From positions 52,043,895-52,107,894 of the forward strand of contig NC_077235.1 in NCBI RefSeq assembly GCF_027887165.1: DNA of 64,000 bases, in the 5' to 3' direction. This document shows positions 20,695-31,065 of the stretch, piece by piece. The position numbers were made by a program, and so were the translations under genes. The notes below the pieces were generated by a model, which had not been told where the DNA came from, did no database searches, and saw only the letters and a list, made by a program, of their open reading frames with translations. Position 1 is the stretch's first letter. The number at the start of each line of letters is the position of its first letter. Origin of the DNA: Monodelphis domestica (lineage: Eukaryota > Chordata > Mammalia > Didelphimorphia > Didelphidae).

Positions 20695-21980
20695 TGCCCA
20701 ATAAAAAAGCCAGCCTTTGGGCCCATTCTTGAACTTCCTGGGCTACAAAAAGGTCCCCCTGATCAGAGATAATTTCCATTGGCACTCCATAGGGACAGAG
20801 CAATGGCTGTTCAAGGCCTATATTGATGGCAGTTCAACAAGACAAAGTCATATCATTGACTGTGAGGACATTCTGCCTGCCCTCAAAGGGTAGAATAAAT
20901 ACTACTCTAGTCACTCTGCTTTAAGGTGGCAGAGAGGGCCTCTTTGGAAATGCATACAAAATGGCTATGGCACTGGCACACTGGAACCTTGACCTGAGTC
21001 AACTTTTTGTGGTGTCTTAGGGCCACTAATATTCCTCCAGGAAGCTGGAGAGTCTATAGACTTAAAGGTATAGATTCTAAAACAGTAACAATTTTAGACA
21101 AAGTCATGACAAATAAACAGCTGAAAGACTAGTCAGGAGTGGGGGGTGGTGGTGAGAGAAGATGAGGATAATAAATCCACTGTTTCTTTTACCTTTGGTC
21201 CAAGACAGAAATTATTTTCCACAACAAGGACAAATTGTGTGTGTGAAGACACAGCTTCTAGCCAATTAAGACACACTGCTTATCAGGTGAATCACTGTAG
21301 GCTTCTTTCATGTATGTGCTTGTTAACACATGTGTGATAAATCCTGGGAAAGAAGATTCTGCACACACTAGAATATGCTATTGCTCTTGTTTAGATATAA
21401 AAACAAAAACTCATGAGGCCATGGCTAGGTCCCAATGAGATGTCAGTGTCCCCATATTTATATACATTCAATTTATTGAAATAAATTCTAGCTTCCCTTA
21501 ACAGAGACATATATTGCTCCCGATATCATTCTTTTCCAAAATAAAGTATATCCTGGATACAAATATCTGAGTCATTCACAGGGGATGCCTGTGCTCCCAA
21601 ATTCATGGGCCATGGTGATTGCAACTCCTCCCCAATAGAATCCCAATTTCATTCTGCATCACCCTTTTATACTATGTGGGGCCACTTTTCTCTTTGAATG
21701 ACTGGCCATCTAGTAGACCATTTGTAACCCATTTTAAATCAGCAGACATATGGGTAGAGAATAAATGAACCCATACATACTTGACTCACAGTATCTTCTG
21801 CAAAATCACAGCTGGTAGAGAAGGACTTCATTAAAAAGAGACCAAGATGTACATAGAATACAAGCACATGGTTGGAAGAGAGCAACCATGCTGGAATTAT
21901 ATTCGCATTAGCTACCACCTCTATTGGAAATAGTTAGTCTTAACCTGTATCACAGATTTCTCTGATGATCAGTCAAAAGA
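20695..21980. other. No recognised gene or repeat
   Basis: No coding or repeat signature. Short frames only. Confidence 0.35.
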
Positions 21981-21984
21981 CTGA

Positions 21985-22180
21985 TGGTTCTGGTGTTGAG
22001 AGACCTAGGTTCAAATCCTGATTCACATACTTATTTGCTGTGTGACCATGAGCAAGTCACTTTGCTCCTATGAGCCTCAGTTTCCTCACCTATAAAATTG
22101 GAACAATAATACAAACATAAGAGGTTGTTGTAAGGAAAGTTCTTATGAAACTTAAAGTCCTGGAGATCCATGGGCTCTCT
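21985..22180 (+). mobile_element. CORE-SINE / MIR-like
   Basis: 'gttgagagacctaggttcaa', 'tgctgtgtgaccatgagcaa', 'cctcagtttcctcacctata', 'ggaacaataatacaaacata' and 'gaggttgttgtaaggaaag' are the core blocks. Confidence 0.75.
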
Positions 22181-22184
22181 TATT

Positions 22185-23155
22185 ATTTCTGAGCTTGAGA
22201 GCAAACCAGGAATTCTTAGGTTTCACAGAATAAATGCTCATACAGAAGTAGCTACTGTGGGAAATTTCCCTTCTATAGTGATAACACACTTTAAATTAGC
22301 AGACACATAGAATGGGGAGGAGAGGGAGCTGGGTCCTACCATGGCATTTTCAAGACAATAGAAATTCATTGGTAAAACAAAGAGAAGCAAACTAACTGGG
22401 AAACTGGTCTGAGTTGCTCAGATTACTAGTAGTGTTATCCACTGATAACAAGTGTTTTCCCTTTCTTGGTTGAGGGGGACAGGGTATATGACCTTTAAAG
22501 CCCCTTGCAGTTCTAGGTCTCTGATCCCCTTCCTTAACTGGCCCAATGAGAATGAGGCTTCTGGGCTCTAATTTCAAGGAACTCTATCCAGGGAATGAAA
22601 TATTGCCTCCTTTTTACTCTACTGATAATAGCCCTTCTCATAGGTGGAGTTGTTATCTCTGAACTGGGGTACTATTCCTTGAGAATAGAGTTTAGCCCCC
22701 ATGCTGCTTCCTCCTTCTTAGTATCTGCTACTGCCACTGAATTACCTCCCCTCTCTCCCTCCTCTACATTATCTACAAGGAGCTATGTTCCTAGAGGTTT
22801 CTTTAATAAAGGCAATCCTGTACTTTCTAATACCTAAGATGATCCAGATTCCATGTAAGGATCATCAGGGAGCCACCTCGATAACAAGTGTGGTTTGAAG
22901 TTATCATTTCAGTTATTCACTTGTATTTAAGTTCTTCTGAAATTCTTATGAAGTCAAGCATTTTAAAAAATAAAAACTGGATTCATTTCCCCCAACAATA
23001 CAAAGAGCACCCAAAACCAAACCTAAAAAATAATCCCATAAATGAATGGGAAAAGCAACAGTAAAAACGGGTTATGCATGCACAGGTACATTTCAGTTAT
23101 TTACTGGTTGATCAAAGAAAATCTTAGATGTATTAACTTTAAGCTGGAAGCACCA
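22185..23155. other. No recognised gene; weak SINE tail
   Basis: An 80-codon frame at 22,595-22,837 starts with a hydrophobic stretch that looks like a signal peptide. Its remainder is low-complexity Ser/Thr/Pro and there is no splice or promoter context. Near 22,490 'gcccct tgcagttctaggtc' resembles a MIR-like tail. Confidence 0.35.
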
Positions 23156-23159
23156 TTGT

Positions 23160-23920
23160 ATTTATCTTTGCTTTTGCTGCTGTCTGATGTTATCTTCCTT
23201 TCCAGTGTTGAAGTAATTACTTATACAGTTCTTTGGGATCTGCTTTTTTATTCCATATCACTTCCATTTGTCTTCCTACATTTCTTTATATTCTTCATAC
23301 TCATCATTCCTTACAATGCAATAATATTCCAATATATTCACATACCACAATTTGTTTAGCATTCCCCAGTCATTGAGGATGTATTTTGTTCCTATTTTGG
23401 GCTCTTACAAAGAGTGATGCTATGAAAATGTTTTATAAATATGTGTCATTTCTTTTTGTCACTAACTTCCTTAAGGTGGGATTGCTGGGACAAAGGGGAT
23501 GAATATTTTTGTAACTTTTATTATGTGTTGTTATATTACTTTCTAAAACAGTCGAATGAATCCCAGGCTTCGCCAAAAATGAATGAGTGTGCCTTTTCCC
23601 CCCACATCTTTCCCAACACTAAGTTTTAGTATTAATTAGCTTCTCATTCATATTCGTGGATGTAAGGTCATATATCAGAGTTTTCCCACTGAATTCTCTC
23701 ATTATGAATGATGTTGAACACTTTTTCACTTATGCCTTTTCTTTCATATCCTATACTTACCTACCAGAAGATGGCTTTTACTCTTATAAATCTGGGTCAA
23801 TTTCATTTAAATTTTGAGTGTCAGATTTTTATCATGTTTAATTGACAAGATTTTCCCAATCTGTATTTTTCTTCTTATTCTAGCTACATTGCTTTTATGT
23901 GTGCAGAAATACTTTAAAAT
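23160..23920 (-). mobile_element. L1 LINE, ORF2 3' part, antisense
   Basis: Plus-strand blocks 'caataatattccaatatatt', 'cacataccacaatttgttta' and 'gcattccccagtcattgagg' are the antisense of the L1 3' ORF2 end seen sense at 61,990-62,040. 'ggtgggattgctgggacaaa' and 'ccccacatctttcccaacac' match the antisense of 61,700-61,870. It is older and more diverged than the full-length copy. Confidence 0.75.
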
Positions 23921-24084
23921 TTTCATGTACTTTACATTGTCCTTTTTAAAAATTAATACTGATATAGATTGAAGCTGATTAACCTTCAGCCTCTATCTGT
24001 ATTTATGATAAAACAACAGGCTTCCATTGTCCTCTATTTTTTTCATTATATAACTTTGCATATTTATATAATTCATGGATTTCA

Positions 24085-24420
24085 TAGAATAATAGACTCA
24101 GAATCCCAGAGTTGGGAAAAACCTGAGCAGAGAGACCCTCTGAATTACCTGACAAAAAAATTATACAGATTTTGCTTGAAGATCTTAAGTGAGGAGAAAC
24201 CAACTGACTTCTATGGCAGCCTATTCCACTTTCAGGTAGCTCTAATTGCTAAGACAATTTCCCTTAAATCCAGTCTAAAATTTGCCTCTCTGCAATTCCA
24301 CTTGTTGCTCCTGGCTCTGTCTTCTGGTGCCAAGTAGAATGAGCTTAATCCCTCTGAAGGGATGTAAATTTGCTTCTGAGGACTGTTTTGCCAGAATCCC
24401 ATGTATTTCCCTATTGCTAT
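24085..24420 (-). mobile_element. CR1/L3-type LINE 3' end, antisense
   Basis: 'gaaaccaactgacttctatg', 'gcagcctattccactttcag', 'gtagctctaattgctaagac', 'aaatttgcctctctgcaatt', 'tgttgctcctggctctgtct' and 'gagcttaatccctctgaa' follow the well-known CR1 3' end in reverse. The plus-strand version is seen at 33,700-34,110. Confidence 0.85.
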
Positions 24421-24774
24421 TGTTATCATCTTAAGTGCTTTTTGGGGGGTTTCTAAGATTTATTCATTTTAAGTGGTTATACTTTTCTGTGTTTATTTAT
24501 TAGCTCTTGATGACCCAGAGTAGTGGTTCTCTATATATGTTTTGGGGATTCCTAGAGGTCTCTAAGACCCTCTCAAGCATGTCCACAAGGTCAAAACTGT
24601 TTTCATAATAATACTAAAATTTAAAAATTTCTAATGAAGTAAATATCCATAGGCATAATTAGAGCTGTGTTGGAGCAAGAGCTGATTGTTAATTTTTTGT
24701 GTGACCATTTATACCTCAGGAAATAGATAACCTACAAAATCAGGACTTGATTTGTTGTTTTTTATTGTCTACGC

Positions 24775-25193
24775 CAAGAGATATCAAACAGGCTGAGAGG
24801 AGAAGTAAAGGGCTACAGTGTAGAACAAAATTCAGATGTAATAGAGGAGGGCAAGTTAAGTGGCTCATTGGATAGAGAGCCAAGTCTAAAGACAAGAGGT
24901 CCTGGATTCAAAATCTGGCCTCAGACACTTCCCAGCTTTTTGGTCCTGGGCAAGCCACTTAACCCCCATTGCCTAACCCTTACTGTTCTTCTAAAGAATC
25001 AGTATGCTCTTAGAACAAAAGGTAAGGGTTTTTTAGGGAAAAAACCAGTTAATTGGAAAATGTTTAACAAAATAAAAAATAAAATTGAATAGAACTAGTG
25101 TTAATATGTGATTTTCTAAGTCCATATGCAGCAGGCAGGGATCCTTATGTAGGTTTATTGGCCCCCAATTTCTATCTGAACTTGATACCCCTG
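24775..25193 (+). mobile_element. hAT-like element, family A, nested in family C
   Basis: It begins 'caagagatatcaaac' and ends 'gatacccctg', worn inverted termini of the type CAGGGGTGTCAAAC. The 8-bp flanks gtctacgc (24,767-24,774) and gtctagac (25,194-25,201) agree at 6 of 8 positions. It contains 'aatgtttaacaaaataaaa', 'gtgattttctaagtcc' and 'gggatccttatgtaggttt', shared with five other loci here. A SINE interrupts it. Confidence 0.75.
24845..25044 (+). mobile_element. WSINE1-like SINE nested in hAT family A
   Basis: 'gggcaagttaagtggctcat', 'gaggtcctggattcaaaatc', 'acttcccagctttttggtcc', 'ttctaaagaatcagtatgct' and 'aaaaggtaagggtttttta'. It splits the family A block 'agatgtaat / ttggaaaatg', with 'tgtaat' and 'gttaat' at the two joins. 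Confidence 0.85.
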
Positions 25194-25635
25194 GTCTAGA
25201 CTTAAAAAAGTGATGGAGATAATGTTAAAAAATAATGCTTAAATTTAAAAGTGTATTGCACATATGTGATACATACAGTTCTTAAACTTCTACCAATATA
25301 CCCCTGGACATAATACACATAAACAAAAGCTCTTTGGGGACTCCTAAGTAGTTTTTAAGAGTCCAAAAAGGTCCTGAACCAAAAAGTTTCGGAAACACTG
25401 ACCTAGATTATAATCGGTTTTTATTAAGAACCCACATGTTTGAGAAGTTAAAATGTTTTATATTTCTATCTAGCCTATACCTTGTCTATTAATTTTTTAT
25501 TTATCCTATTATATTTGTCAAGTTCTGAGAGAGTAGTTAAAATTTTCCTACTCTTAATGGTTTCCTATCCAGGTCTTTTTACTTTTTAGCTGACTTTTCT
25601 TTAATTAGTTATATCATTCAGTTCAAGATAGGTAC

Positions 25636-25727
<92 letters not shown>
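25636..25727. repeat. (GATA)n microsatellite
   Basis: About 23 tandem GATA units with one shortened unit near 25,669. Confidence 0.98.
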
Positions 25728-25763
25728 TTATATATGATACTTGTAGTGTCTCTGGTACCCTTT

Positions 25764-26215
25764 GGGCAGCTAGTATCACATTAAATATTGTGCTGAGCCT
25801 GGAGTTAGGGAGACCTGACTTCAAAGCCAAGCTCAAAAACTTACTTGTTATGTGACCAAGGGTAAGTTACTGACCCTCTTGTCTGACATAGTTTCCTGTA
25901 TGGTAAACTGGTGTTAATGATAGCATTTCCCTTGGCTCAGTGGATTGAGAGCCAGACCTAGAGAGAGGAGGACCTGGGTCCAAATGTGGCCTCAGACATT
26001 TCCTAGCTGTGTGACCCTGGGTAAGTCACTTAACCCCATTGCCTAGCCCTTACCACTCTTCTGCCTTGGAACCAATACACAGTATTTATCCTAAGACAGA
26101 AGATAAGGTTTTTAAATAGCATTTTCCTCCCAAGGTTTTTGTGAGGATCAAATGAAATAATATTTGTAAAGTGTTTAGCACAATGCCTGGAACATAGAAG
26201 GTACTTAATACATAT
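25764..26215 (+). mobile_element. CORE-SINE interrupted by a second SINE
   Basis: The outer element reads 'gagttagggagacctgactt', 'gttatgtgaccaagggtaag' and 'aatgatagcatttcc'. After the insert it continues with 'ccaaggtttttgtgaggatc' and 'ataatatttgtaaagtgttt', ending 'ggaacatagaaggtacttaa'. Confidence 0.85.
25931..26115 (+). mobile_element. WSINE1-like SINE nested in a CORE-SINE
   Basis: 'cttggctcagtggattgaga', 'cctgggtccaaatgtggcct', 'tagctgtgtgaccctgggta', 'ctgccttggaaccaatacac' and 'cctaagacagaagataaggt'. It is flanked by atagcatttcc (25,920-25,930) and atagcattttcc (26,116-26,127), a clear target duplication. Confidence 0.92.
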
Positions 26216-26368
26216 GAATTTTTTCCTTCTTAACATGCTGTTTTTTCAGTATTTATCTATCTTAATGCTCCATATTTTTGCTTCCATTTGTTTAGAGCTA
26301 TGATGGCTGCTCCTGATGTTTTTGGAGTTATCAAATGCATTATAAATCTTTTCCCGGCCTCTCACTTG

Positions 26369-27173
26369 TGTGAACCTTAAAAATTCCCAGACCCTACTTC
26401 ATAAGATTGGATTAAGACCATTCCCCATTTGGGCAGTGAACTCTACTTAGATTAGGAATGTGAGAACTCTACTTCACCTACTTAAATCTGCCCTAGGGGA
26501 AGATAAAGTTGTAAACTCTTTTCTGAACAATGAAAAGTACTTAAACCCATACTTATAATAAGGCAAAAAGTTCTTAAGATAAGTATCTATAAAGGTCAAG
26601 CAACTTGTGAATTTAGAAGGAACAAAGAGCTGAGAAACTTACTCAGAGCTTTCCTGGTGTGAATTACTCAAAAATTTGCACCTTCTTAGGTGTGAACCAA
26701 GAATGGTCTGTCTTTTGAAAAACGTCTACTGTGATTGGTAGATGGGAGAACTTAGGGGAGGTGACATAGGAGAAAATTCCCTATATAAGGAGATGAGAAA
26801 TCTGAGGGAAAAAAAACAGTCTCTAAGGAGGCTGTTGAGAAGAGTCTCTAAGGAGGCTCTGAAGAGAGTCTGATGGCTGGCTGAACTGGTGTCTGAATCC
26901 TTGCTTGAACAGATCTTATGGTGAGTGATTAAGGACTGACTGATCTCTCTTTTAAGACTCAGGTCTAGGCCATGTTGGCTTAAGGTCCTTCATACTTATT
27001 CCTTTCTTATTCTCTCTCTCTTTCTTTAATTCCTCATTGTATTATTAATTAAAATCTCTATAAACCCCAGTTGACTTGGGTATATTTCATAATTGGGAAT
27101 ATTTCCCTGGCGACCACCTTATATATTGATTTAAAAACAAGACACTGTAGTGAAAACATATTTTCTGTGGTCA
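26369..27173 (+). mobile_element. Solo LTR of an endogenous retrovirus (fossil)
   Basis: The stretch starts TG (tgtgaacctt) and is read to about CA at 27,172. It contains 'ctgtgattggtagatggg' and 'aggggaggtgacataggaga', shared with the LTR at 12,086. There is a TATA-like box at 26,781-26,790, short 'gtctctaaggaggct' repeats, an AATTAAAA near 27,048 and 'ggcgaccaccttatatattg' near the end. No internal retroviral sequence adjoins it. The right limit is uncertain by about 40 bp; class is not settled. Confidence 0.7.
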
Positions 27174-27449
27174 CAATTTACTCATCCACTCTTTTATCTA
27201 CAACAATTTAAGTCTTCCACTATTTACTCACTACAGTTTAAGGCCTTCAACTATTTTAACTATTACACTTGGATTCAGCATGGATCTCTATGTTCTCAAT
27301 GTGTTAATCATAGGTAATATATTGCAGGAACTTTCAAAAATCCATTCTGAGACTTTTTTCCTTTTTTGGATTCTTTTTACAGTGATGTCAAATGAATGTG
27401 CATTGACACATCATCAATCAAAATTATCAATCATTTTTAACACAGTAGA

Positions 27450-28060
27450 CACTGCCAACTTGAAATCTGGAGATCCCAATTCTACCCATCCCCTGAGAAT
27501 TCACCCCCAGGAAAGTCCCAGATTTAGCCATTTCAGATTGAATAATAGACCTTTAAGTACTATATAATCCCAGTTTAGGTAGGACTATCGGACCTAAGCC
27601 AATGCTAAGTACCCTTTTAGGCTTGGAAGTTTCCCCTGTTGTATCAAATCCTTCTCAAGAAGACCAATCCCTGTGCAGGAACCATCCTTTTAGTATCTCT
27701 TGTAAGTAGACTACTTCCTGATGCCCCAGCCTGTGGCCACAGTTTCTTTCCCAAGCCTGTTTGCATCCCATCAGTGTAGGTTGGACCTCTCATTCCTTGT
27801 AGCCATGGTACTATCACTCAATCATACTTCCTTGACCTTTTCCCCCCATTGGTATATAAGTTCCCCAAATTCTAGTGTTCTTCAGAAAGTCATCTAGCGT
27901 GGTGCATTCTCCCAGAGATGCTGTCCCCAGAGCCCCAGGGTGTTGACCATGTGTATGTAATTTGTGGTACTTAGCAGACCTGTACTGGACCTAGTTCTTT
28001 CCTGATTAAAGACTTGGTTTTTCTGACTCCTTTAGTAGGTCTGTGTTTTTACAAGTTAAC
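27450..28060 (+). mobile_element. Probable solo LTR (fossil), different family
   Basis: The order is U3-like text, a TATA box (tatataag, 27,853-27,860), an ATTAAA signal at 28,005-28,010, then a T/G-rich stretch 'gacttggtttttctgactcc'. This is the usual U3-R-U5 order. The ends were chosen by TG and CA and are approximate. It does not resemble the LTRs at 12,086 and 26,369. Confidence 0.5.
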
Positions 28061-28179
28061 CACACTCTCAAACAAACCCCTCTACAAAGTATATATGCTT
28101 TAACACAGTTCATCCATAGTTGATGATAAAGAGGAACACTTTTTTACAACTAATCTACTCAAGGGTTTTTATTTCAGTG

Positions 28180-28425
28180 TTGTACTTGGTTGTTATCATT
28201 TAGTCATGTCTAACTCTTTGTGAGTCCCCAGTGCCGTCTATGGGGTTTTCTTGGCAAAGATAGAGTGGTTTGCCATTACCTTCTCTAGTGGATCAAGGCA
28301 AACAGGGTTAAGTGACTTGTTCAGCGTCACAAAACCTGGAAGGGTCTGAGTTCAGATTTGAACTCAGGTCTTCTTGACTCTAGGCCCAGTGCTCTATCCA
28401 CTGAGCACATAGCTGACTCATACTT
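28180..28425 (-). mobile_element. MAR1-like SINE with RTE-type tail
   Basis: Antisense: 'ggttgttatcatttagtcat', 'gtctaactctttgtgagtcc', 'ttttcttggcaaagatagag', 'tggtttgccattaccttctc', 'ttgaactcaggtcttcttga' and 'gtgctctatccactgagcac'. Nearly complete. Confidence 0.9.
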
Positions 28426-28695
28426 TATCGTTGTAAATGTTTTATAGAACAGTAAGGAGAGTGGGGCCAGTGTGGATTGTTCTCTGGGCTCCTCACAAGA
28501 GAGCAGAGCATATTTTTTGTTTGCAGTCTGGAAACCAACCCTCATGCCTCAAATTCTCCACTAAATTGTAGCTACATCCACCCCAGAGCCTTGTTGCCTG
28601 TGATGCCCCTACTCCCAGGGACCTGACTTAAACGACAGACATACCCACCCCAGGGTGCTGCTGCTCATATTCTCCCTCTCCTAGGGATTTCCCTT

Positions 28696-28743
28696 ACCAC
28701 CACCACCACCACCACCACCACCACCACCACCACCACCACCCCC
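28696..28743. repeat. (ACC)n microsatellite
   Basis: About 15 tandem ACC units ending in a C run. No open frame of interest crosses it. Confidence 0.97.
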
Positions 28744-28744
28744 G

Positions 28745-29360
28745 TTTAGACTTGGTACAAGCACGTAGTCATACTTCCACATCCTCTCTAGCACCTCTTT
28801 AAACAAAGGTTCTAGTTTTATTGAGATAAATGTTTTAAAGTTTCTCTACTACTGTCCATGTCATATAGGCAAAGGATTTAAGGAATTCTGACTCCAACCT
28901 ACTCCTCAACACTCTTCCCAATAAGTTGGATTTCATTCTTGCCCCCCACCCAGACTTCCAGTCAGAAGCATCCTTTCCTTCCTCCCCTCCCCACACTTAT
29001 TTCAAGGTCTTCCGTTGTCTTGGAATACCCTCTTAGGAGCTGTTGCTACCAAGTTCCGTCACTGTTTCCTAGAGGCCCCTCCAGTAAACTGGGACCTCCA
29101 AGAGATGCTCCCCTTTTATTCTCCTTGAAGAATTTAAATGCATTCATTGTTTTAAAGACACTTTATTTTGTTAGGGTTCTGCTTAGTGGTCAGTTTGCAT
29201 GCCAAAGGACCAATCTAAGTCTGGCTTCCTCCTCAGGAATGCCTGGAAGGCCTCCAGTGAATTAAAAAATGATCTTTTCTAATGAAAAGATTATGCCCAG
29301 TTTTGCTGGATAGGCAATTTTAGGCTTGAAGCTAATTTCCCTTGCTTTTCTTCCTTTCTA
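28745..29360. other. No recognised gene or repeat
   Basis: Pyrimidine-rich unique text. A 108-codon frame at 28,939-29,265 has no recognisable domain and lacks a coding context. Confidence 0.35.
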
Positions 29361-29361
29361 A

Positions 29362-29525
29362 TACATTTTATTGATGACTTTTGTCTTTATGTCACAATCC
29401 TTTCTGGAAACCGCATGCATCCCTCCCCCTTCCCCAATGAGACTTCCTTTGAAACAAATAGAAACAATTGAACAAAAAACACCCAATATGGTGGCCACAT
29501 CTGACAGAGTATGCCACATTCTAAG
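29362..29525 (+). mobile_element. Unclassified interspersed repeat, copy 2
   Basis: The order 'attttattgatgacttttgt', 'aaacaaatagaaacaattga' and 'tggccacatctgacagagta' matches the order of blocks at 1,573-1,700. Confidence 0.4.
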
Positions 29526-29616
29526 CTAGTAACCCCCCACTTGTCTTCCTTGAGAGGGACCCGGTGCTTCATCAGATGGTAGTAGAGAGGGGCAAGGATC
29601 CCCATGGGGCCGGCAA

Positions 29617-29795
29617 CCCTGGAAAAAGTAGCCTGAACCAGATTACATTTTAATTGGAAAATATTTAATAAGATTACATAAAAATACAGTCAAACAGAAA
29701 TAATATTATCATGTGGTTTTCTAAGTGAATAAGGGCCCACAGAGATCCTTATGTGTGCTTGGTTTAGTGGCCAAGTTTGAGTTTGTTACCATTGG
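29617..29795 (+). mobile_element. hAT-like family A copy
   Basis: 'gattacattttaattggaaa', 'atatttaataagattacata', 'gtggttttctaagtgaataa', 'agagatccttatgtgtgctt' and 'gagtttgttaccattgg' are the family blocks in order. The left terminus is missing. Confidence 0.65.
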
Positions 29796-29814
29796 CCTTC
29801 ATCATCTAGTTCCT

Positions 29815-29960
29815 CACTGAGGAATTCAGGAAAACATGGAAAAATCTACATAAGTTGATGCTGAGTGATCTAAGCAGGGCCTAAAGAATGATATCGTGTA
29901 TGTAGCCAATGACCACAATGATAGAAATGAAAGGATGGCTTACATGAGTAAATGAAAACC
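29815..29960 (+). mobile_element. Possible LINE 3' end fragment
   Basis: 'aagttgatgctgagtgatct', 'aagcagggcctaaagaatga' and 'atgatagaaatgaaagga' resemble the 'gatgctgagtgaagtgagcagaacc'-type 3' end of marsupial LINEs. It is short and worn. Confidence 0.35.
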
Positions 29961-30059
29961 CATTGTTGGTCCTGGACTTGAGCATAACGGTAGATCATAG
30001 ACCATGTGGGCTGGCCACACTATGGGGAACCATTCCCATTGGCCTTTCACCAATATTAG

Positions 30060-30610
30060 GATTATATTTTTAGATGAGGTTCCAACCTTAAAAGTAATTA
30101 CCTTTGTAAGGAAAAAACACTTCTTAATTTAATCAGTCACTCATAATCGAATGTAAACAGGGTCTGTACACCTCCTTGGTCAATAAAAGCCATAGTTGAA
30201 ACTTAGTCCTCCCCTAAGCAGTTTGTATAAAAGAGATGATCTGTCTAAGAAATAGAGATTCTGAAGGTCTAGAAGCAGCAGCTGGAGCTAAGTCATACAG
30301 AGCTGAGACAGAAAGAACTAGCAGCCCTGGAGCAGCCAACAAAAGAAAAAGTGAAGGTAGAACCCAGCTATGGAAGAAGAGGGAGATTAGGGAAAGGGAA
30401 GAGGCACCTCTGATGCTACAGGCATCTCAGATCAGAAGACTAGTACTGATGGCAATGATGTACCTGCCTACTCTAGGACTGAAGAAGTCCCAAGAAAAGG
30501 TCAACTCCTTCCCAAATTTTCCCCCCTTGAATGTGTTTATCCATAGGCACTAAAACATAATCTGATGTTTCATGATCCAAATGATTCTGGTAAACTGAAT
30601 TTTGCCTCAA
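30060..30610 (+). mobile_element. Possible LTR-like segment (fossil)
   Basis: 'ggtcaataaaagcc' and a TATA-like 'tataaaag' (30,226-30,233) are followed by a purine-rich stretch. This could be an old LTR, but no matching partner, ends or target duplication were found. A 105-codon frame here is judged accidental. Confidence 0.25.
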
Positions 30611-30869
30611 TTGCAATGAGGCTAGCGGTCACATAGAAATAGATATAGTAAATTGAAGCAGAGAGCCCAACTTCTGCCTTAATATTAGGAATTTTCCTAA
30701 CTAGGGGTTCAGAGTAATTATTCAGATAATAATAAATTCAGATAAAGTGGATTCAGACTAAAACCAACTTTTCATCTAAAATAAATTTGCTAAAAATACA
30801 AGGAAGTGGGAGAAGGAGGAAGGAACTAGGGGCCATTATATTTCCCCTAGTCTTAAAAAACAGGCTAAT

Positions 30870-31065
30870 AAAATACTGTGGTATAAAAGGTCCTTAGAAA
30901 CCATCTAATTCAACCCCCTCATTTTATAGAAGAAGAAACTGAAGCCCAGAGAGGTTATGATGTCCAAGTTCATGTGGATAGTAAGTGGGAGAATTGAGAC
31001 AGAAACTTTGGACTAGAACTCCAAACTCAGCATTCTTGACACTGCATTGTCTTGCTTTTTAATTA
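30870..31065 (-). mobile_element. MIR-like SINE
   Basis: Antisense: 'aaaccatctaattcaacccc', 'ctcattttatagaagaagaa', 'actgaagcccagagaggtta' and 'gactagaactccaaactcag'. Confidence 0.75.

Larger units (their letters stand above)
24521..25400 (+). mobile_element. hAT-type element, family C, carrying a nested hAT
   Basis: The left end 'tagtggttctcta' and right end (minus strand 'cagtgtttccgaaac') are worn terminal inverted repeats. The 8-bp flanks acccagag (24,513-24,520) and acctagat (25,401-25,408) agree at 6 of 8 positions. Right-end text 'acaaaagctctttggggact' is typical of an old mammalian hAT group. The element is split by family A (24,775-25,193). No transposase frame remains. Confidence 0.75.

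Noticed and set aside
22595-22837. 80-codon frame with a signal-peptide-like start
   Set aside because: The hydrophobic start is followed by low-complexity Ser/Thr/Pro. There is no promoter, splice or conservation evidence, and such short frames are expected by chance.
25636-25727. CRISPR-like regular repeats
   Set aside because: The units are four bases with no spacers: a microsatellite.
12086-27173. One provirus bounded by the two related LTRs
   Set aside because: The DNA between them is host, SINE, CR1, L2 and hAT sequence, and the two LTRs differ too much to be a pair.
28696-28743. Possible poly-His/Pro/Thr coding tract
   Set aside because: A plain (ACC)n microsatellite with no open frame or exon signals on either side.
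30236-30553. 105-codon Arg/Lys/Glu-rich frame after a TATA-like box
   Set aside because: It is more consistent with a worn LTR-like purine-rich segment than with a gene; no domain or splice context.
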